This document shows positions 29,934 through 41,500 of a DNA stretch of 64,000 nucleotides, in pieces. Source of the stretch: Blastocladiella emersonii ATCC 22665 (taxonomy: Eukaryota > Blastocladiomycota > Blastocladiomycetes > Blastocladiales > Blastocladiaceae). Made by a program: the position numbers and the translations under genes. The DNA is taken from assembly GCA_025594325.1 (NCBI GenBank), contig JANHCV010000010.1, positions 992,001 to 1,056,000 on the forward strand. The letters run 5' to 3'. The notes under the pieces were generated by a model. It did no database searches, was not told the DNA's origin, and saw only the letters and a program-made list of their open reading frames with translations. Every line of letters starts with the position of its first letter. Position 1 is the first letter of the stretch.

Positions 29934-30202
29934 AAAGTCGCGATCTCGCCTCACAAGGAGCTGTGCGACACTCGCGTACCGTAAGAAGCTAGCGCATGAT
30001 TTCCAATATTTTGTGACATGAAGAATCTGGGCTGAGATAAATTGCAGTCTAATTTTTGAGCTCGCACAATCATTCAGGGTACGCTAGGGTCACACCACAA
30101 CACATCACACAAGGCCACGGGGAATCGAGAGAAAAGGGAGACATCGTGAGAAGATCACAAAGGTTGGACGAGCAATACGACTAGGAAAAGTCGCGCCGAG
30201 AC

Positions 30203-30613
30203 TTACTGGCGGGTCCAGGTCGGGGCGTTGGCGGGCAGCGGGGCCTTGTCGGCCTGCGCGCCCGAGAAGCTGACGAGCTTGCAGCCGCCGAGCACCGACA
30301 CGTTCATGTCGCGCGACTTGGCGGGGCAGGTCCACGTCTGCGCGACCGACCACGACGGGTTGATGGCCATGCGCACGGTCATGGTGTCGGCCTTGGCGTC
30401 GTACGACCAGGTGCCGACGCCGCCGGCCTCGTGGCACGGGATGCGGGTGCAGCGGATCGTGGACTTGACGGTGAGCTTGCCGTCGGCGCCGAAGGTCGCC
30501 GAGTGCGTGTTGCTGACCTTGTAGGTGGCGGGGACCGGGAACGGAGCCTTGGCGGCGGACACGGTGGCGACGAGGGCCAGGACGATGGCGAAGAGGAAGG
30601 CGACGGCGTTCAT
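30203..30613 (-). CDS. Small secreted protein, four cysteines
   Basis: A single exon encodes 136 aa. Residues 1-21 (MNAVAFLFAIVLALVATVSA) are a textbook signal peptide. The mature part is beta-like (YKVSNTHSATFGADGKLTV, GTWSYDAKADTMTVRMAI) with four Cys that could form two disulfides. No family is recognised. The stop codon TAA sits in CCAGTAAGTC, a perfect donor-like context, so a spliced longer C-terminus cannot be excluded. An extracellular or wall role is likely from the signal peptide alone. Confidence 0.7.
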   Translation of the reverse strand: MNAVAFLFAIVLALVATVSAAKAPFPVPATYKVSNTHSATFGADGKLTVKSTIRCTRIPCHEAGGVGTWSYDAKADTMTVRMAINPSWSVAQTWTCPAKSRDMNVSVLGGCKLVSFSGAQADKAPLPANAPTWTRQ

Positions 30614-31390
30614 GGTGGTGGTTGAGGGGGACTTGGGTTGTTGAGAGAAGCTGGCTTGGTCGGCTGGTGAGGATCAGACGGTTGGAGGGCGGGGGACGCG
30701 ACTGCTCTTTATACTCTCGCAGTTGCTGGTGCGTGGCGCTCGCTTTTGACGGTGCTCGGCGCGACGCGTCGCTTCAACTCGGACCATTCGATACGGCCTC
30801 ATTCAGCGGCGAGATTGCAGGTTGAAGTGAGCCACAACGAGTGGGTCGCACCTGCCGATCCTGTGTCCGCTTCGGGTGCGACCGCTGACCGCCGACTCCA
30901 ATATGCAGGACCCGGTGACGCGCAGGATCCAGTGACGAGTTGGTCGGTGGCGCAGCGCGCGCGTGCGTGCGTGCAAAAGTTGTTTCTGATCTCCAGATTG
31001 GGTATTGGGTGGCCCACGCTGCCCCGCCCGCCGCTGTGCACGCGCTACGCCCAACCTTGGAAAACTTACCTGCAGCCGTGAAATGAGGCCGCGAGATGAG
31101 GACCGACCACCGACCCGGCTCAACTGCCTCGAAACTCGAAAAACGTGGAACTGGGGACACGGCGAGGTCGGCCGCGAGCGAAGGTCGCCTACCAAGTTGG
31201 AGCATTGTCGTCGGAGCCGAAAAGGGGGCACGGCAAGCCGCGACCCGCGTCCGGACATGGCGGAAATGGAGAGACGACGCGTCGCTCACGTCGGCGTGAC
31301 CGAGCGCCACCCGGGAACGGCCGGGTCACCGACGACAGCCGCCCGTGCGCGTACTCCTCCCCACCAACCGTCCCATGAATACAACAGCAA
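30614..31390. other. Divergent intergenic region of secreted protein and M28 gene
   Basis: These 777 bp contain GCGCGACGCGTCGC at about 30760, a motif found in several other gaps of this window. A TTTATACTCTC stretch near 30709 is a candidate TATA-like element for the secreted-protein gene. No other gene is supported. Confidence 0.45.
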
Positions 31391-34300
31391 ATGGACTCGA
31401 TGCAACGAGAAAATGAAGCACTTCCTGATGCACACGGGCCGCCTCCGCGTGGGCGGCGTGAGGAGTCGCACGGCGACGCACCCGAGGGCGACGAGTTCTA
31501 TGCTTCTCAACCAGTCGAGAGTTATCGTGGCACTGTGAGCGCCACCATCTTGCGTCTCCTGCGGCGGAAGCCCGACCAGGTCGCGCTCGTGGTGTTGGTC
31601 GCCTTCCTCGCGCTTGTCACCGCGGTGACGCTGGGGCTGCGCTCCACTGCCAGACCCTCGGTGCCCGGTGCAGAGTACCTGACGGGGTTCTCGGCAACCC
31701 GCGCTCGCCATCACCTCGAGCGCATCACCGTCACGGAGCACCCGACGCCGTCGCGTGCCAACTGGGACGTGCGCGCCTACCTCGCCACGGTGCTCGGCGA
31801 CCTCGCATCCTCGCCGGCGGGCCAGTCTCGTGGTGTGACCCTTGTCAAATCGACGGGATACGTCGTCGATTCTCGCGCGGACGGTACTTGACTCGTCCGC
31901 TCCTGAGTCTTGACCTGCGTCCCACTCACACCCTACTCTGTAGACTTGCTCAGTTTCCGCGACATAAGCGCAGGCGACGTGACCGTCATGCAGTCGTCCA
32001 ACCTGTACCTGCGCATCCCCGGGAAGCGGGAGCGCGAGAGCGGTGACCGCACCTCGCTGATGCTCTCGTCGCACTACGACTCGGTCGCCACGTCGCGCGG
32101 GGTCGGCGACGACGGTCTCGGTGTTGTTGCGATGCTTGAGCTGGCGCGCGTGCTCATCGAGTCCCCGACCGCGCTATCATACTCGGTGCTCCTCAACTTC
32201 AACAATGCCGAGGAGACGGGCCTGTACGGCGCGCAGGCGACTGTCCGCGATCCGCTGTGGCGAGACGTGGCTGCATTTATCAACATTGGTATGCAACTGC
32301 TAGCAAGTCGAGCTCTCATCGCTGATGCTAATCCGCCTCGTGCGTAGACTCGGTGTGTCCGACGGGCCGCCCGCTGCTGTACCGGTCCACGTCGCGCGAG
32401 ATGGTCGAGATATTCCAGCAGTTTGCGCCGTACCCGCACGCATCGGTGCTCGGCCAGGAGCTCATGGACGCGGGCCTCATTGCGAGCGACACTGACTAGT
32501 GCGTGTTCAGCCACGGGTTCGTGATTGCGGCCAACTCATACCCGCTCTGTAGCTCCGTGTATTGGCGGCACAACGTGACGGGCGTCGATTTTGCGTTTTG
32601 TACGCCCGCGACTCGACCATCCCCGCTCGAGCGAAGCCACTCACAGCTGCGACGTGTAGACGATCGCCGATGGGTGTACCACACGGACCTCGACGCGCTC
32701 CCGCTGGTCGAGGACGAGTCGATTGCGCACCTCGGCGTCAACATCCTGGGCCTGATGCGCGGCATCGACACCGTGGGCATCGAGCACGTCCGCCGCCTGC
32801 CCGAGCGCCGCAACGCCGTCGTGTTCACCGACTACGCGGGTCACTCGATGCTTGTCCTTGGGTACCGCGGGCTCGCCGTCGTGCTGCTCGCGAGTGCCGC
32901 CGTGTTCGTGCTCGTGCCCGCCGCGTGGTCCGCCGCCTTCGCAGTCACGGGCTCCGCCGCCACGCGGGTCTCGATCCGGCCGTGGTCGGGCCACGTCCTC
33001 GGCGTGCGGCTGCGCGCGTGGACCAAGTCGACGCTCGCGGTACTTGGCGCCCTGTTCGCCAACCTCGTCGCGACGACGCTGGTCCTCGGGTCGCTGCTGA
33101 CGTGGGTGCAGCCCATGGCCGTGTCGGGTCGCCCCGGTCTCATCCTCGTGCTCGGCATCGCCACCTCGCTGCTCGTCTCAGCGCTCACTCTGATTGCTGC
33201 AGCTGCGTGGGCAGCACCACACGTGTTGTCCGATTACGGCGGTGGTCCACCCAGTCACCTCGGCGTCGGCCGACTCCACGTTCGCGTGCAGCGCGGCACC
33301 CTCGGCGCGTGGCTCGTCCTGCTCGTGCTCGCTGGTGTCACGGCCACGACAACGGCGTTCCTCTCGCACTTTTTGTGGTTCGCTGTGTGCCTCTTTGGCG
33401 CCTCGCTCGCCGTTGACGCGCTCGCGTGGACCGCCCTGAATACTCGACCCGCCCTGCTCGGCCACACGGTCGTCGTCACCACCGCCACCGAGTCACCCCA
33501 CCGTCACGACGACGACGACGAGCGCACCACTCTGCTCCCCGTCGCCGTCCCGAAAATCGACCCGGCGACGGCTGCCGTGTGCCGCGCACTGCTGACGCCG
33601 CAGCGGTCCCGCGGCCGCGCGTGGGGCTACCTTCTGCTCTTCGCGGCGGCGTCGGCGTGGCCGCTGCTCGTGACGCTCGACCTCGCGCTCAACTACGTCA
33701 TGGGGCTCGCCTTCTCGACGCAGGAGGGCCTGCCCGGCTGGGTCGTCGCCGCGTTCGTCGCCTTTATGGCGGGTCCTGTCGCGCTCAACACGGGCGTCGT
33801 GTTTGCCGCGCTCTCGCCGCGCACGCTCCGCGGCGTCGTCCTGACCCTCTCCGCCGTCGTGTTTGTGCTGTGTTCGCTCGCCGCGGTGCTGTTCCCGTTC
33901 ACACCCGCCGCGCCGCTCAAGCTGCAGCTCGCCATCACGACCGCGTCCAACACGATCGTCGGCAGCGACACGCTCGCGTCGCTCCTCGCGGGCACCGGGT
34001 CGACCATCCCGCTGACCATGGTACCGCCGCCCGCCGCGTCGCCGACCGTCTCGCTCGCCATGATGCCGGCGGCGGGCAGCCAGGCCGTCGACCCCGCGGC
34101 GCTGCTGGGGGACGGCGTCAAGCCCGACGCGTGCAACCCGTACCGGTTCGGCACGCGGCGGTGCACGTACCCCGCGTCGGCGCTCGGCGCGGCGGCCAAC
34201 GTGACGTGGCCCGCCGCGACGTTTGCGCTGCGTCGTGCCGGCTCGCAGGCGCCGCAGCTCCCGTCGGGCGAGGCGCCCATGGCCGAGCTAACCATGACTG

Positions 34301-34749
34301 TGCCTGCTGGGTTCGTGACGTGTTCGACGACGGGCATCGCGCCGCCCAGCTTAGCGGGCGACAACTCGGTGGCGACGCTCGTCGTGCCCGCAGCGGGACC
34401 CAAGGCCATTCCGCTGCGCAGCAACCGGTTCACGTACCTGCACGCGGATCCGCACTCGGCGCCCGTCGAGCTGCGCATGTACCTCCCGCGCGCGTGGCTC
34501 GAGACGCAGTGGTCGCTGCAGTGTCGCGTGCACTCCAACGACGGCGTGCTCGGCCAGAACTCGACCACGGAGCCGTATGCGCTGTACCGCGAGGTGCTGC
34601 GGCGCGTTCCCGACTGGGTCGCCGTGACGCTGACGGAACGCGGGCTCGTCGCGGCCGACTACGCCGTCAACTTTATGCCGGCGAACCCGCGGCCGCAGGC
34701 ACGAGGCGACGAGTGGTCGATTGCGTCGCTGCTCAGCATGCTCTTCTGA
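31391..34749 (+). pseudogene. PFF1: M28 metallopeptidase, vacuolar membrane protease (PFF1-like), with in-frame TAG
   Basis: Exons 31391-31883, 31944-32288, 32348-32599 and 32660-34749 give a 1059-codon frame (introns 60, 59 and 60 nt). One TM segment (residues about 60-82) precedes the luminal M28 domain: SSHYDSVATSRGVGDDG (metal His and Asp), FNNAEETGLYG (catalytic Glu pair), ASDTD (metal Asp) and WVYHTDLD (metal His). About nine further TM segments fill the C-terminal half, as in Pff1 and Fxna proteases. The lesion is a TAG at 32497-32499, where the family usually has Tyr (SDTDY), between two metal ligands. Everything downstream is intact and well conserved. It may be a recent null allele, a base error, or readthrough. 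If it terminates, only an inactive fragment of about 330 aa is made. Confidence 0.8.
32600..32659 (+). other. 60-nt stop-free in-frame intron in the M28 gene
   Basis: Donor GTACGC and acceptor GTGTAG. Removal joins GVDFAF to YDRRWVYHTDLD, the normal spacing before the metal-binding His. Retained, it adds a low-complexity stretch of 20 residues. Confidence 0.8.
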
Positions 34750-35266
34750 GTGCTGGATACCAATGTATACATCTCAATCTTGCACCGATCACGCCCCGAA
34801 TCACGTCATGAGTAGCAGCGAGGACGTTGAGAGTTACGTCGGCCGGTCAAAGGTCGACGGTGAGCTCATGGCTCGCGTCACGTCGCCCAAGCGGTTTACA
34901 CTGACCAAGCGAGTCACAATCAAAATTGCAGCGGGTGTCGATATCGCCGCGGTGCCATCATCGCGTGCGTCTTTCACCGCATCATCGAGTGTCGAACGAC
35001 TGGGGAGCATGGTTTGAGGAGCAGCCAACTTGCTCACGTTTTAAGTATGACAACTACACCTGCTCTCTTAGATCCGTCGATACGCATCACTTCATTCAGC
35101 GCAGCTAGGGGTTACATTCAGACTCGGCCTCCCTTCGACAGGGCTTGGTGGACGCGTTGCGCCACAGCGTGACTTGCATCACAGCTTCATCAGACCAACC
35201 CCGCTCGCGCGCAAAGGTCTAGGAGCGACGTGAATCAAACTCGATCAGAACATATATTTTTTTACC
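34750..35266. other. Convergent intergenic region, no gene recognised
   Basis: These 517 bp lie between the M28 stop and the minus-strand LRR gene stop. They are lower in GC than flanking genes, and short frames show no domain. The 3' ends of both genes lie here, including an AT-rich stretch near 35250. Confidence 0.5.
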
Positions 35267-36232
35267 TCACTGAGGCTTGGGAGCCTTCTTCTTGTTGCTG
35301 CGAGCCCGCTCTACTTCCTTGAGGTTCCACCTGGCCTCTTCTGGGTCGAGCTCCCCGTTGAGCGAGAGCGAGGTCAGAACCGGGAACGCACGCGACTGGA
35401 CCAGTACCGCAAGCTGAGGGTCGACCGTGTTCCGTGAAAGATTGAGGCACTCGAGAGTCACGGGCAGCGCCGGCACAATCTTCTTCATCCACTCCATGGT
35501 GAGTCCGCACGACGCCAGCTCGAGGCGCTGGAGGGCCGTCGCCTTCTTGAGCCATGCCACGAGGGCGGTGACACCCGCAAGATTGAATGTGACGAACGAG
35601 AGATTGAAGTGGGTGAGATGCGCGGGGAGATGCTTGAGAAGCGCGACCACACCCCCGCGCAAGATTTTGCATTCCTCGAGCGACAGCCTGCGCAGCGTCT
35701 GCGGCAGAGACCGAGCCAAGTCATCCATCTTGGCCTTGTCAAACATTGTCCCGTCAAGGATGAGCGAAGAAATGCGAAGTGCCGTGTGGGTCATGGCCCG
35801 CACGGAAGAGGCGAGCCGTGTTCCATCGTGGCTACCACGCACGTCAAACTCTGAAAGGGCAGGAAGGCACCCGTCCAGCAACAAATGGAAGAAAGTCTGT
35901 CTGGTGAATCTACCGTCGATTTTGAGCGTGCGGAGCTGGGTGAGCTTCGCCTTGTAAAGGCCGGCAAAGGCGCTGCGATCCAAGACGTTGCTCGTGAGAT
36001 CGAGAGACTCCAGCGACGGCGGAAGGCAAGAAAGCACGCGCTCCCCAAGCTCGAACTTCACAGTTGACGGAGAAAGGCTGAGGGTCCGGAGCAAAGTGGG
36101 CTCTTTCCACTTGCGGAGGTAGACCACCATCCCGCGCAAGTCGGATGGGTCGTGCAGCCGAGCGGCGCGGGCGAGGATCGCGTCGATGATCTCGTCCGGT
36201 AGCGTTTGCCGGTGCGTATTCATGGGTTGCAT
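35267..36232 (-). CDS. F-box-like leucine-rich-repeat protein
   Basis: A single exon; the start at 36232 (MQPMNTHRQ) is chosen because it aligns with MKPMHPDHR of the next paralogue, with another ATG five codons upstream. It encodes 321 aa. The F-box-like start TLPDEIIDAILARAARLHDP is followed directly by LRRs (LESLDLTSNVLDRSAFAGL, LRRLSLEECKILRGGVVALL, LECLNLSRNTVDPQLAVL) with no ankyrin-like part. The tail is basic (RARSNKKKAPKPQ). It is a shorter paralogue of the gene at 36461 on the same strand, most likely from tandem duplication. A substrate-adaptor role is inferred. Confidence 0.75.
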   Translation of the reverse strand: MQPMNTHRQTLPDEIIDAILARAARLHDPSDLRGMVVYLRKWKEPTLLRTLSLSPSTVKFELGERVLSCLPPSLESLDLTSNVLDRSAFAGLYKAKLTQLRTLKIDGRFTRQTFFHLLLDGCLPALSEFDVRGSHDGTRLASSVRAMTHTALRISSLILDGTMFDKAKMDDLARSLPQTLRRLSLEECKILRGGVVALLKHLPAHLTHFNLSFVTFNLAGVTALVAWLKKATALQRLELASCGLTMEWMKKIVPALPVTLECLNLSRNTVDPQLAVLVQSRAFPVLTSLSLNGELDPEEARWNLKEVERARSNKKKAPKPQ

Positions 36233-36460
36233 GCTGTGTATGATCATGATCTTGCTATATTAATGGAGAGGGTGGATCAAACGAGCTTCCGAGCAAGATA
36301 AACTTGAAATGTCTCCCGTCACATGATATCGCGACGCGTCTCACACCGCGTCTCCGCCACCTCGGCGCGAGGCAACTTTGCACCTGCAAAGGTGCGCACG
36401 ACTCAAAACAGGTCAGAAGTCATCATATCCCATGTCTACCAACAACTCTGCGCGCCAAAT

Positions 36461-38293
36461 TCAATGGAGCAGGCCCTGCATCTCCGCCTTGGCCGCCTCG
36501 GATACCGCTGTCCCGTTGAGCGACACGAGTGAAAGGGCCGGTAAAGCCCTCGACCGGAACAGCTCGACGATCGTATCGCCAATCGGGTTCCCACGAAGTT
36601 CCAGGAAATCGAGCGCGTCGGGCAACGCAGGCACGATCCGCGCCAGATCCTGCATGTCAAGCTTGCACAGGGACAGGTTGAGACTGCGAAGCGGCGATGC
36701 CGTCGGGAGCCATGCGACAAGCGCAGAGACTTCCTCGCAATCCATGTCCACCTCTTCGAGGTCGATGTGGGTCAAGTGGTCCGCGGCAAGATGCTCAAAC
36801 AAGTGGACCATTCGATTCTGGCGGTGGGTTCGAATGATCATCCAGTACGACTTTTTGAACGAGAGCTTGTGCAGCGTGCGCGGTAGCGAGCGTGCCAAGC
36901 TGGCCATGTCGGTCATTCCCAACTGGCACCAGTAGAAGGAGAGCGACGTGAGCTGAGGGGCCGCGCCAAGAATGTAGGGGAGATTTTCTGCATAGTCTTC
37001 GTGTCCCAAGGATGTGATCAGCTCTAAATCGGTCAAAGCAGGGAATCCGCAGGTCGCCAGGGGCCGGAGGTAGAGAGATTTCAGCGAGCCAACTTTGAAT
37101 TTCAGCGAAGCGAGCCGCGGGAGGTTCGCCGAAGCAAGGTTGACAAGCCTGTAATCTTTGCTGTAGGAAGTTGTGAGGTCGAGACATTCGAGCGACGGGG
37201 GCAGGCAGCGGAATACTTTGTCCCTTATGGACCCGACCTTTAGGGAGCGAAGGCACCCAAGCTGTGTCAACCGCTGGGGGAGAGTTCGAGGCATACCACC
37301 GTACTTGACGTATCCCCAGAAATCAAGCGCCACGAGGTTGATAGGAAGGTTGGAAGCAAGAAGCTCCACTCCCGCGCGATTACCTTGATAGAAAGGAAGC
37401 AGCAGCTGATCAAGGCCTGGCGGGAGGTGCTCGATCAGCGCAGCGGCTGAAAGCTCGGTCAGCTCGCACTTTTCCATACGAAGACTCTTGAGCCCCGGTG
37501 GTAAGTGAGCGGCAAGTGCGCACACTTCAGAGGCCGGCATCTTGCACTCGTCAAGTCGGAGTTCGACAAGGGAGGATGGAAGCGACGCGAGCACGCCGTC
37601 AAGGCGTAGAGTCCGGTTCTTGCTCAAATCAAGATTGGTGACCGAGTTGGGAAGCTCAAGCCGGCACTGACGAAGCGCACCGAGATCACAGCAGACAAGC
37701 GAGATTTCGGAGACGCGCTGGCTGGGCGAGGCGAGCGCTCGATTCAGCTGGTCGATCCCGTTGTCCGAGATCCGTTTGGCTTCGAGTTTGACCGTCTCGA
37801 TCTGTCCAGAAGCAATGCCGTCGACCAGACCCGCGATCGCCGCGTCGCCAGGCGCGACTCCCGGCAACACATCGCCCTGGAGCGCGACTTTGAAAGCCTG
37901 CTCGTTACAGTACGTGAAGTCGACGAAGTGCTGCTGCCCGCGCCAGAACTTGGTCACCTCGTCAAACCCCTTCTCGATCGCGTCGAAGAGCGTCTTGCCG
38001 CACATCTTGAACGGGGTCACGCCGGCAGCGTCAAGAAACTCGAGAAAATCGAGCTCGCCGTTACGCACGGCCAAGGCCGCATCGCCCGCGTCAACGAGGC
38101 GACGCGCAACGAAGCGAGACAGCTTGGGCGCGCGGTAGCGCGGAAGGACGCAAAGGTACACCGAGAGCTTGTCCAGCTCGCCCTCGGGGCGCGATTTAGC
38201 ATAGTAGCAGTTCAAATTCGTGGCGAGGATCAGGATCTCCTCGATGATCTCGTCCGGGAAAGCTCGGCGGTGGTCAGGATGCATTGGTTTCAT
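36461..38293 (-). CDS. F-box-like / ankyrin-like / leucine-rich-repeat protein
   Basis: A single exon encodes 610 aa. The order is: F-box-like helix pair (AFPDEIIEEILILATNLN), ankyrin-like helices (AALAVRNGELDFLEFLDAAG, LFDAIEKGFDEVTKFWRGQQ), then LRRs to the end (NLDLSKNRTLRLDGVLASLP, ECLDLTTSYSKDYRLVNLAS, SLNLSLCKLDMQDLARIVPA). The architecture is the same as in the gene at 27942. The last LRR block closely resembles that at 35267 (LEFLELRGN-type ending, then FRSRALPALSLVSLNGT). It is probably intracellular, since no signal peptide or TM segment is seen. Function is unknown; ubiquitin-ligase substrate recognition is the family-level guess. Confidence 0.78.
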   Translation of the reverse strand: MKPMHPDHRRAFPDEIIEEILILATNLNCYYAKSRPEGELDKLSVYLCVLPRYRAPKLSRFVARRLVDAGDAALAVRNGELDFLEFLDAAGVTPFKMCGKTLFDAIEKGFDEVTKFWRGQQHFVDFTYCNEQAFKVALQGDVLPGVAPGDAAIAGLVDGIASGQIETVKLEAKRISDNGIDQLNRALASPSQRVSEISLVCCDLGALRQCRLELPNSVTNLDLSKNRTLRLDGVLASLPSSLVELRLDECKMPASEVCALAAHLPPGLKSLRMEKCELTELSAAALIEHLPPGLDQLLLPFYQGNRAGVELLASNLPINLVALDFWGYVKYGGMPRTLPQRLTQLGCLRSLKVGSIRDKVFRCLPPSLECLDLTTSYSKDYRLVNLASANLPRLASLKFKVGSLKSLYLRPLATCGFPALTDLELITSLGHEDYAENLPYILGAAPQLTSLSFYWCQLGMTDMASLARSLPRTLHKLSFKKSYWMIIRTHRQNRMVHLFEHLAADHLTHIDLEEVDMDCEEVSALVAWLPTASPLRSLNLSLCKLDMQDLARIVPALPDALDFLELRGNPIGDTIVELFRSRALPALSLVSLNGTAVSEAAKAEMQGLLH

Positions 38294-38596
38294 CGTTTAT
38301 TACATTCATTGGCGCTCGAAGCGTTCGGAGAGCGTGGACTGATCGCGGCGCTCGCTCGCGCCCAAAGCCTCGCGCTCGTTCCAGCTGAAACATTTCGAAG
38401 CGATGTCAGCGCTCGCGACTTTGCCAACGCTTCACGAACTCGCGCGAACCAAGCCAGCTCGAAAGAAACGAGGTAGAGGATGAAATCAAAAAAGTGATAC
38501 ATTGTTCAATTCAGTCTAGAGCGCAGCTAAGGCGGGCGCGCGCGCGTGGTACTACTAAGGAGAAGAGGGTGATGGAACAAGCCCGAACACACAACC
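38294..38596. other. Short intergenic region
   Basis: These 303 bp hold the LRR gene promoter and the 3' end of the Ca2+ ATPase. An AT-richer stretch with ACATTGTTCAATTCAG near 38500 is present; nothing else is recognised. Confidence 0.5.
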
Positions 38597-41500
38597 TTAC
38601 TCAAGAACGACGACGCCCATGCGGTCGCGGCCGGCGGAGGCGCGGAACGCGGCGACGACGCGGTTCTGGAGCTGGGTCTTGCGGATCGCGTCGGCCCACT
38701 GCTCGCGGGCGCGGTGGCCGTCGACGGTCGCGGCGAGGCCCGTGGCGCGCTCGCCCGCGGGCGTAGCGGCCGCAGCCTCGATGGACGCAACCTCGACGGG
38801 GTCGTTCTCCTTGGCGTAGAACTTGTCCTCGAACCACGAGCGGCCGACGTCGGGGAGCACCTTGATGACGACGGCGAGCGGGAGCGAGACGAGGCCGAGG
38901 GCGAGGGTGATGATCCACTCGACGGCGGTGAGGGGCACGACGCCGAACACGATGGAGCCGAACTCGATGATGAGGACCTGGAGGACCGCGATGAACAGGA
39001 TGATGCCCATGAACATGTTGTTCTTGGTCATGCCCTTGAACACGTTGATCTCGCCGTGGATCATGCGCCCGTTGAACAGGTTGAACAGCTGCATCCAGAC
39101 AAACGCGTTGAAGACGATGGCCGACTTGTGCTTGTGGTCAATGTGGTCGTCGAACCCGAACAGCGAGCCCGACAGGTACGCGAGGATCGTGGTGGTGACC
39201 ACCTGGTACAGCGACTGGCCGAAGATCATCTTCCACATGTCGTACGAGATGAGCGGGTCCGACTTCTTGTGCGGCATGCGGTCGAGCAGCGTCTCCGAGG
39301 GCGGGTCCGTGGCGAGCGCGAGCGCCGCGAGCGTGTCCATGATGAGGTTGACCCACAGCAGCTGCACCGCCGTGATGACCGCCTCCGAGTTGGGGTCGAC
39401 GGCCGCCGTGATCATGGCGAGCCCGACCGCCGTCACGTTGACCGACAGCTGGAACTGCAGGAACTTGCGCACCGCGTCGTACACGGACCGGCCCCACATG
39501 ACGGCCTTGGCGAGCGACGCAAAGTTGTCGTCCATGAGGATGATGTCCGACGCCTCCTTGGCCACCTCGGTCCCGGCAATGCCCATGGCGAACCCTACGT
39601 CGGCGGCCTTGAGCGCGGGCGCGTCGTTGGTGCCGTCGCCCGTGACAGCGACAGTCTCGCCGAGCTCCTTGAGCTTGTTGACGAGGATGCGCTTGTCGAG
39701 GGGCGACGAGCGGGCGAGAACGCGCAGGCGGGGCAGGAGCTTCTTCATCTCGGCGTCCGACAGCACGCGGAACTGCGGGCCCTCCATGACGACCTCGCGG
39801 CTCTCGTCGCGCAGGATCCCGCACCGCTTGGCAATGTTCTTGGCCGTGACGCCGTTATCGCCCGTGACCATGCGCACGACGATCCCGGCCTTCTGGCACC
39901 GCTCGACGGCGGGCGGCACCTCGGGGCGGAGCGGGTCCTCGATACCAGCGACACCGATCCAGATGAGCCCGGCCATGTCGAGGTCGTGCGCGAGCTCCTC
40001 GCCGGCGGCGGGCGCGCGGATGTCCTTGTACGCGACACCGATGGTGCGCAGCGCGTTGGTCGCGTACGCGAGGATCTGGCCGTTGAACCAGTCGCGGCGG
40101 TCGGCCGTCAGGGGCACGACGTGGCCGTGCTCGTCGACCATGTAGTCGCACGAGGCCAGGATGAGCTCCGAGGCGCCCTTGGCGAAGAGGCGCGCGTCGC
40201 CCGTGACGGGGGCGGCGGGCGCGGACTCGGCGGCGGGGAGGTGCGCGTTGAACGAGATCTCGGCCGAGTTGGACTGGGCCTTGGCGATGACCGTCGACAT
40301 GCGCTTGCGGTCCGACGAGAAGGGGATGACGCCGAGCTGGACGGCGGCCTGGCGGTCGAGGTTGAAGGACGTGGACAGCAGCGACGAGAACTCGAGCAGG
40401 GCGCACTCGGTCTTGGACCCGACGAGGATCTTGAGCCCGGCCTCGTCGACGCCCTCGTACGCCGTCGAGTTGATGTTGACCGACTGCGTAAGGACCTGGC
40501 GCGCCGCGGCCGGGATCTCGGGGGCCATGAGGCGCGGGCGCAGCTGCTCCTGGGTCTCGAACACGACGCCGCCGTTGAAGAAGGAGCCCTGGACCACCGT
40601 CATCTTGTTCTGCGTGAGCGTGCCCGTCTTGTCCGAGCAGATGGTGGTGGCGCCGCCCATGGTCTCGCACGACGACAGCACGCGCACCAGGTTGTTGTCC
40701 TTGAGCATGCGGATCGTCGCGTACCCGAGCGACAGCGTGACCGCCATGGGCAGGCCCTCGGGCACCGACACGACAATGACCGTGACGCCCGTGATGAAGA
40801 TCTTGATGATGCGCTCGGCGATCTTGGACCCGTCGGTCGGGTTGCCGTTCGGGTCGAGCGTGAAGCCCGACTTGCCGTACAGGATGAAGAACTTGATGAG
40901 CGAGATGACGACGATGAGGCCGGCGGCCGCGATACCGAAGTTGGCGATGGTGCCGGCGAGGTCGTTGAGCTTGACCTGGAGCGGGGTGAACTCGGACTCG
41001 CCCGAGCGCAGCGCGATCATGGACCGGCCCTGCAGCGAGTGCTGGCCGACGGACGTGACGACGTAGGTGCAGATGCCCTCGATGATCTTGGACCCGGAGA
41101 TGAGGTAGCGGTCGCCCGTGAGCTTCTTGGACACGGCGTCCGTCTCGCCCGTGACCGTCGACTCGTCGGCCTTGCAGTTGTGGCCCGACAGGAACACGCC
41201 GTCGGCGGGGACGAGGTCGCCCGTGGCGAGGTGCACAATGTCGCCGACCATGAGGTGGATGACGGGGATGGTGGCCTGGGCGGGCTCGGCGCCCGAGTGG
41301 ACGCGGCGCGTGACCGTGATGACCGAGGTGAGGCCGCGCTGCGACGACAGGAAGCGGAACTGTAGCGCCTTCTTGTAGTCGTTGACGGCGTTGACCATGA
41401 CGACGAAGGCGACGGTGCCGAGGATGGCCACGCCCTCGATCCACTCGTACGGGTCGCCGCCCGAGTACTTCATGTACATGCCGATGCCGATGGACACGAT

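Noticed and set aside
32503-34749. Separate membrane protein gene starting after the TAG in the M28 locus
   Set aside because: No good start; the text just after the TAG completes the M28 catalytic domain (GVDFAF, YHTDLD), so it belongs to the upstream exons.
38714-41365. 883-codon open frame antisense to the Ca2+ ATPase
   Set aside because: Very Arg/Val/Glu-rich, no domain, and fully explained as the antisense shadow of a GC3-rich real gene.
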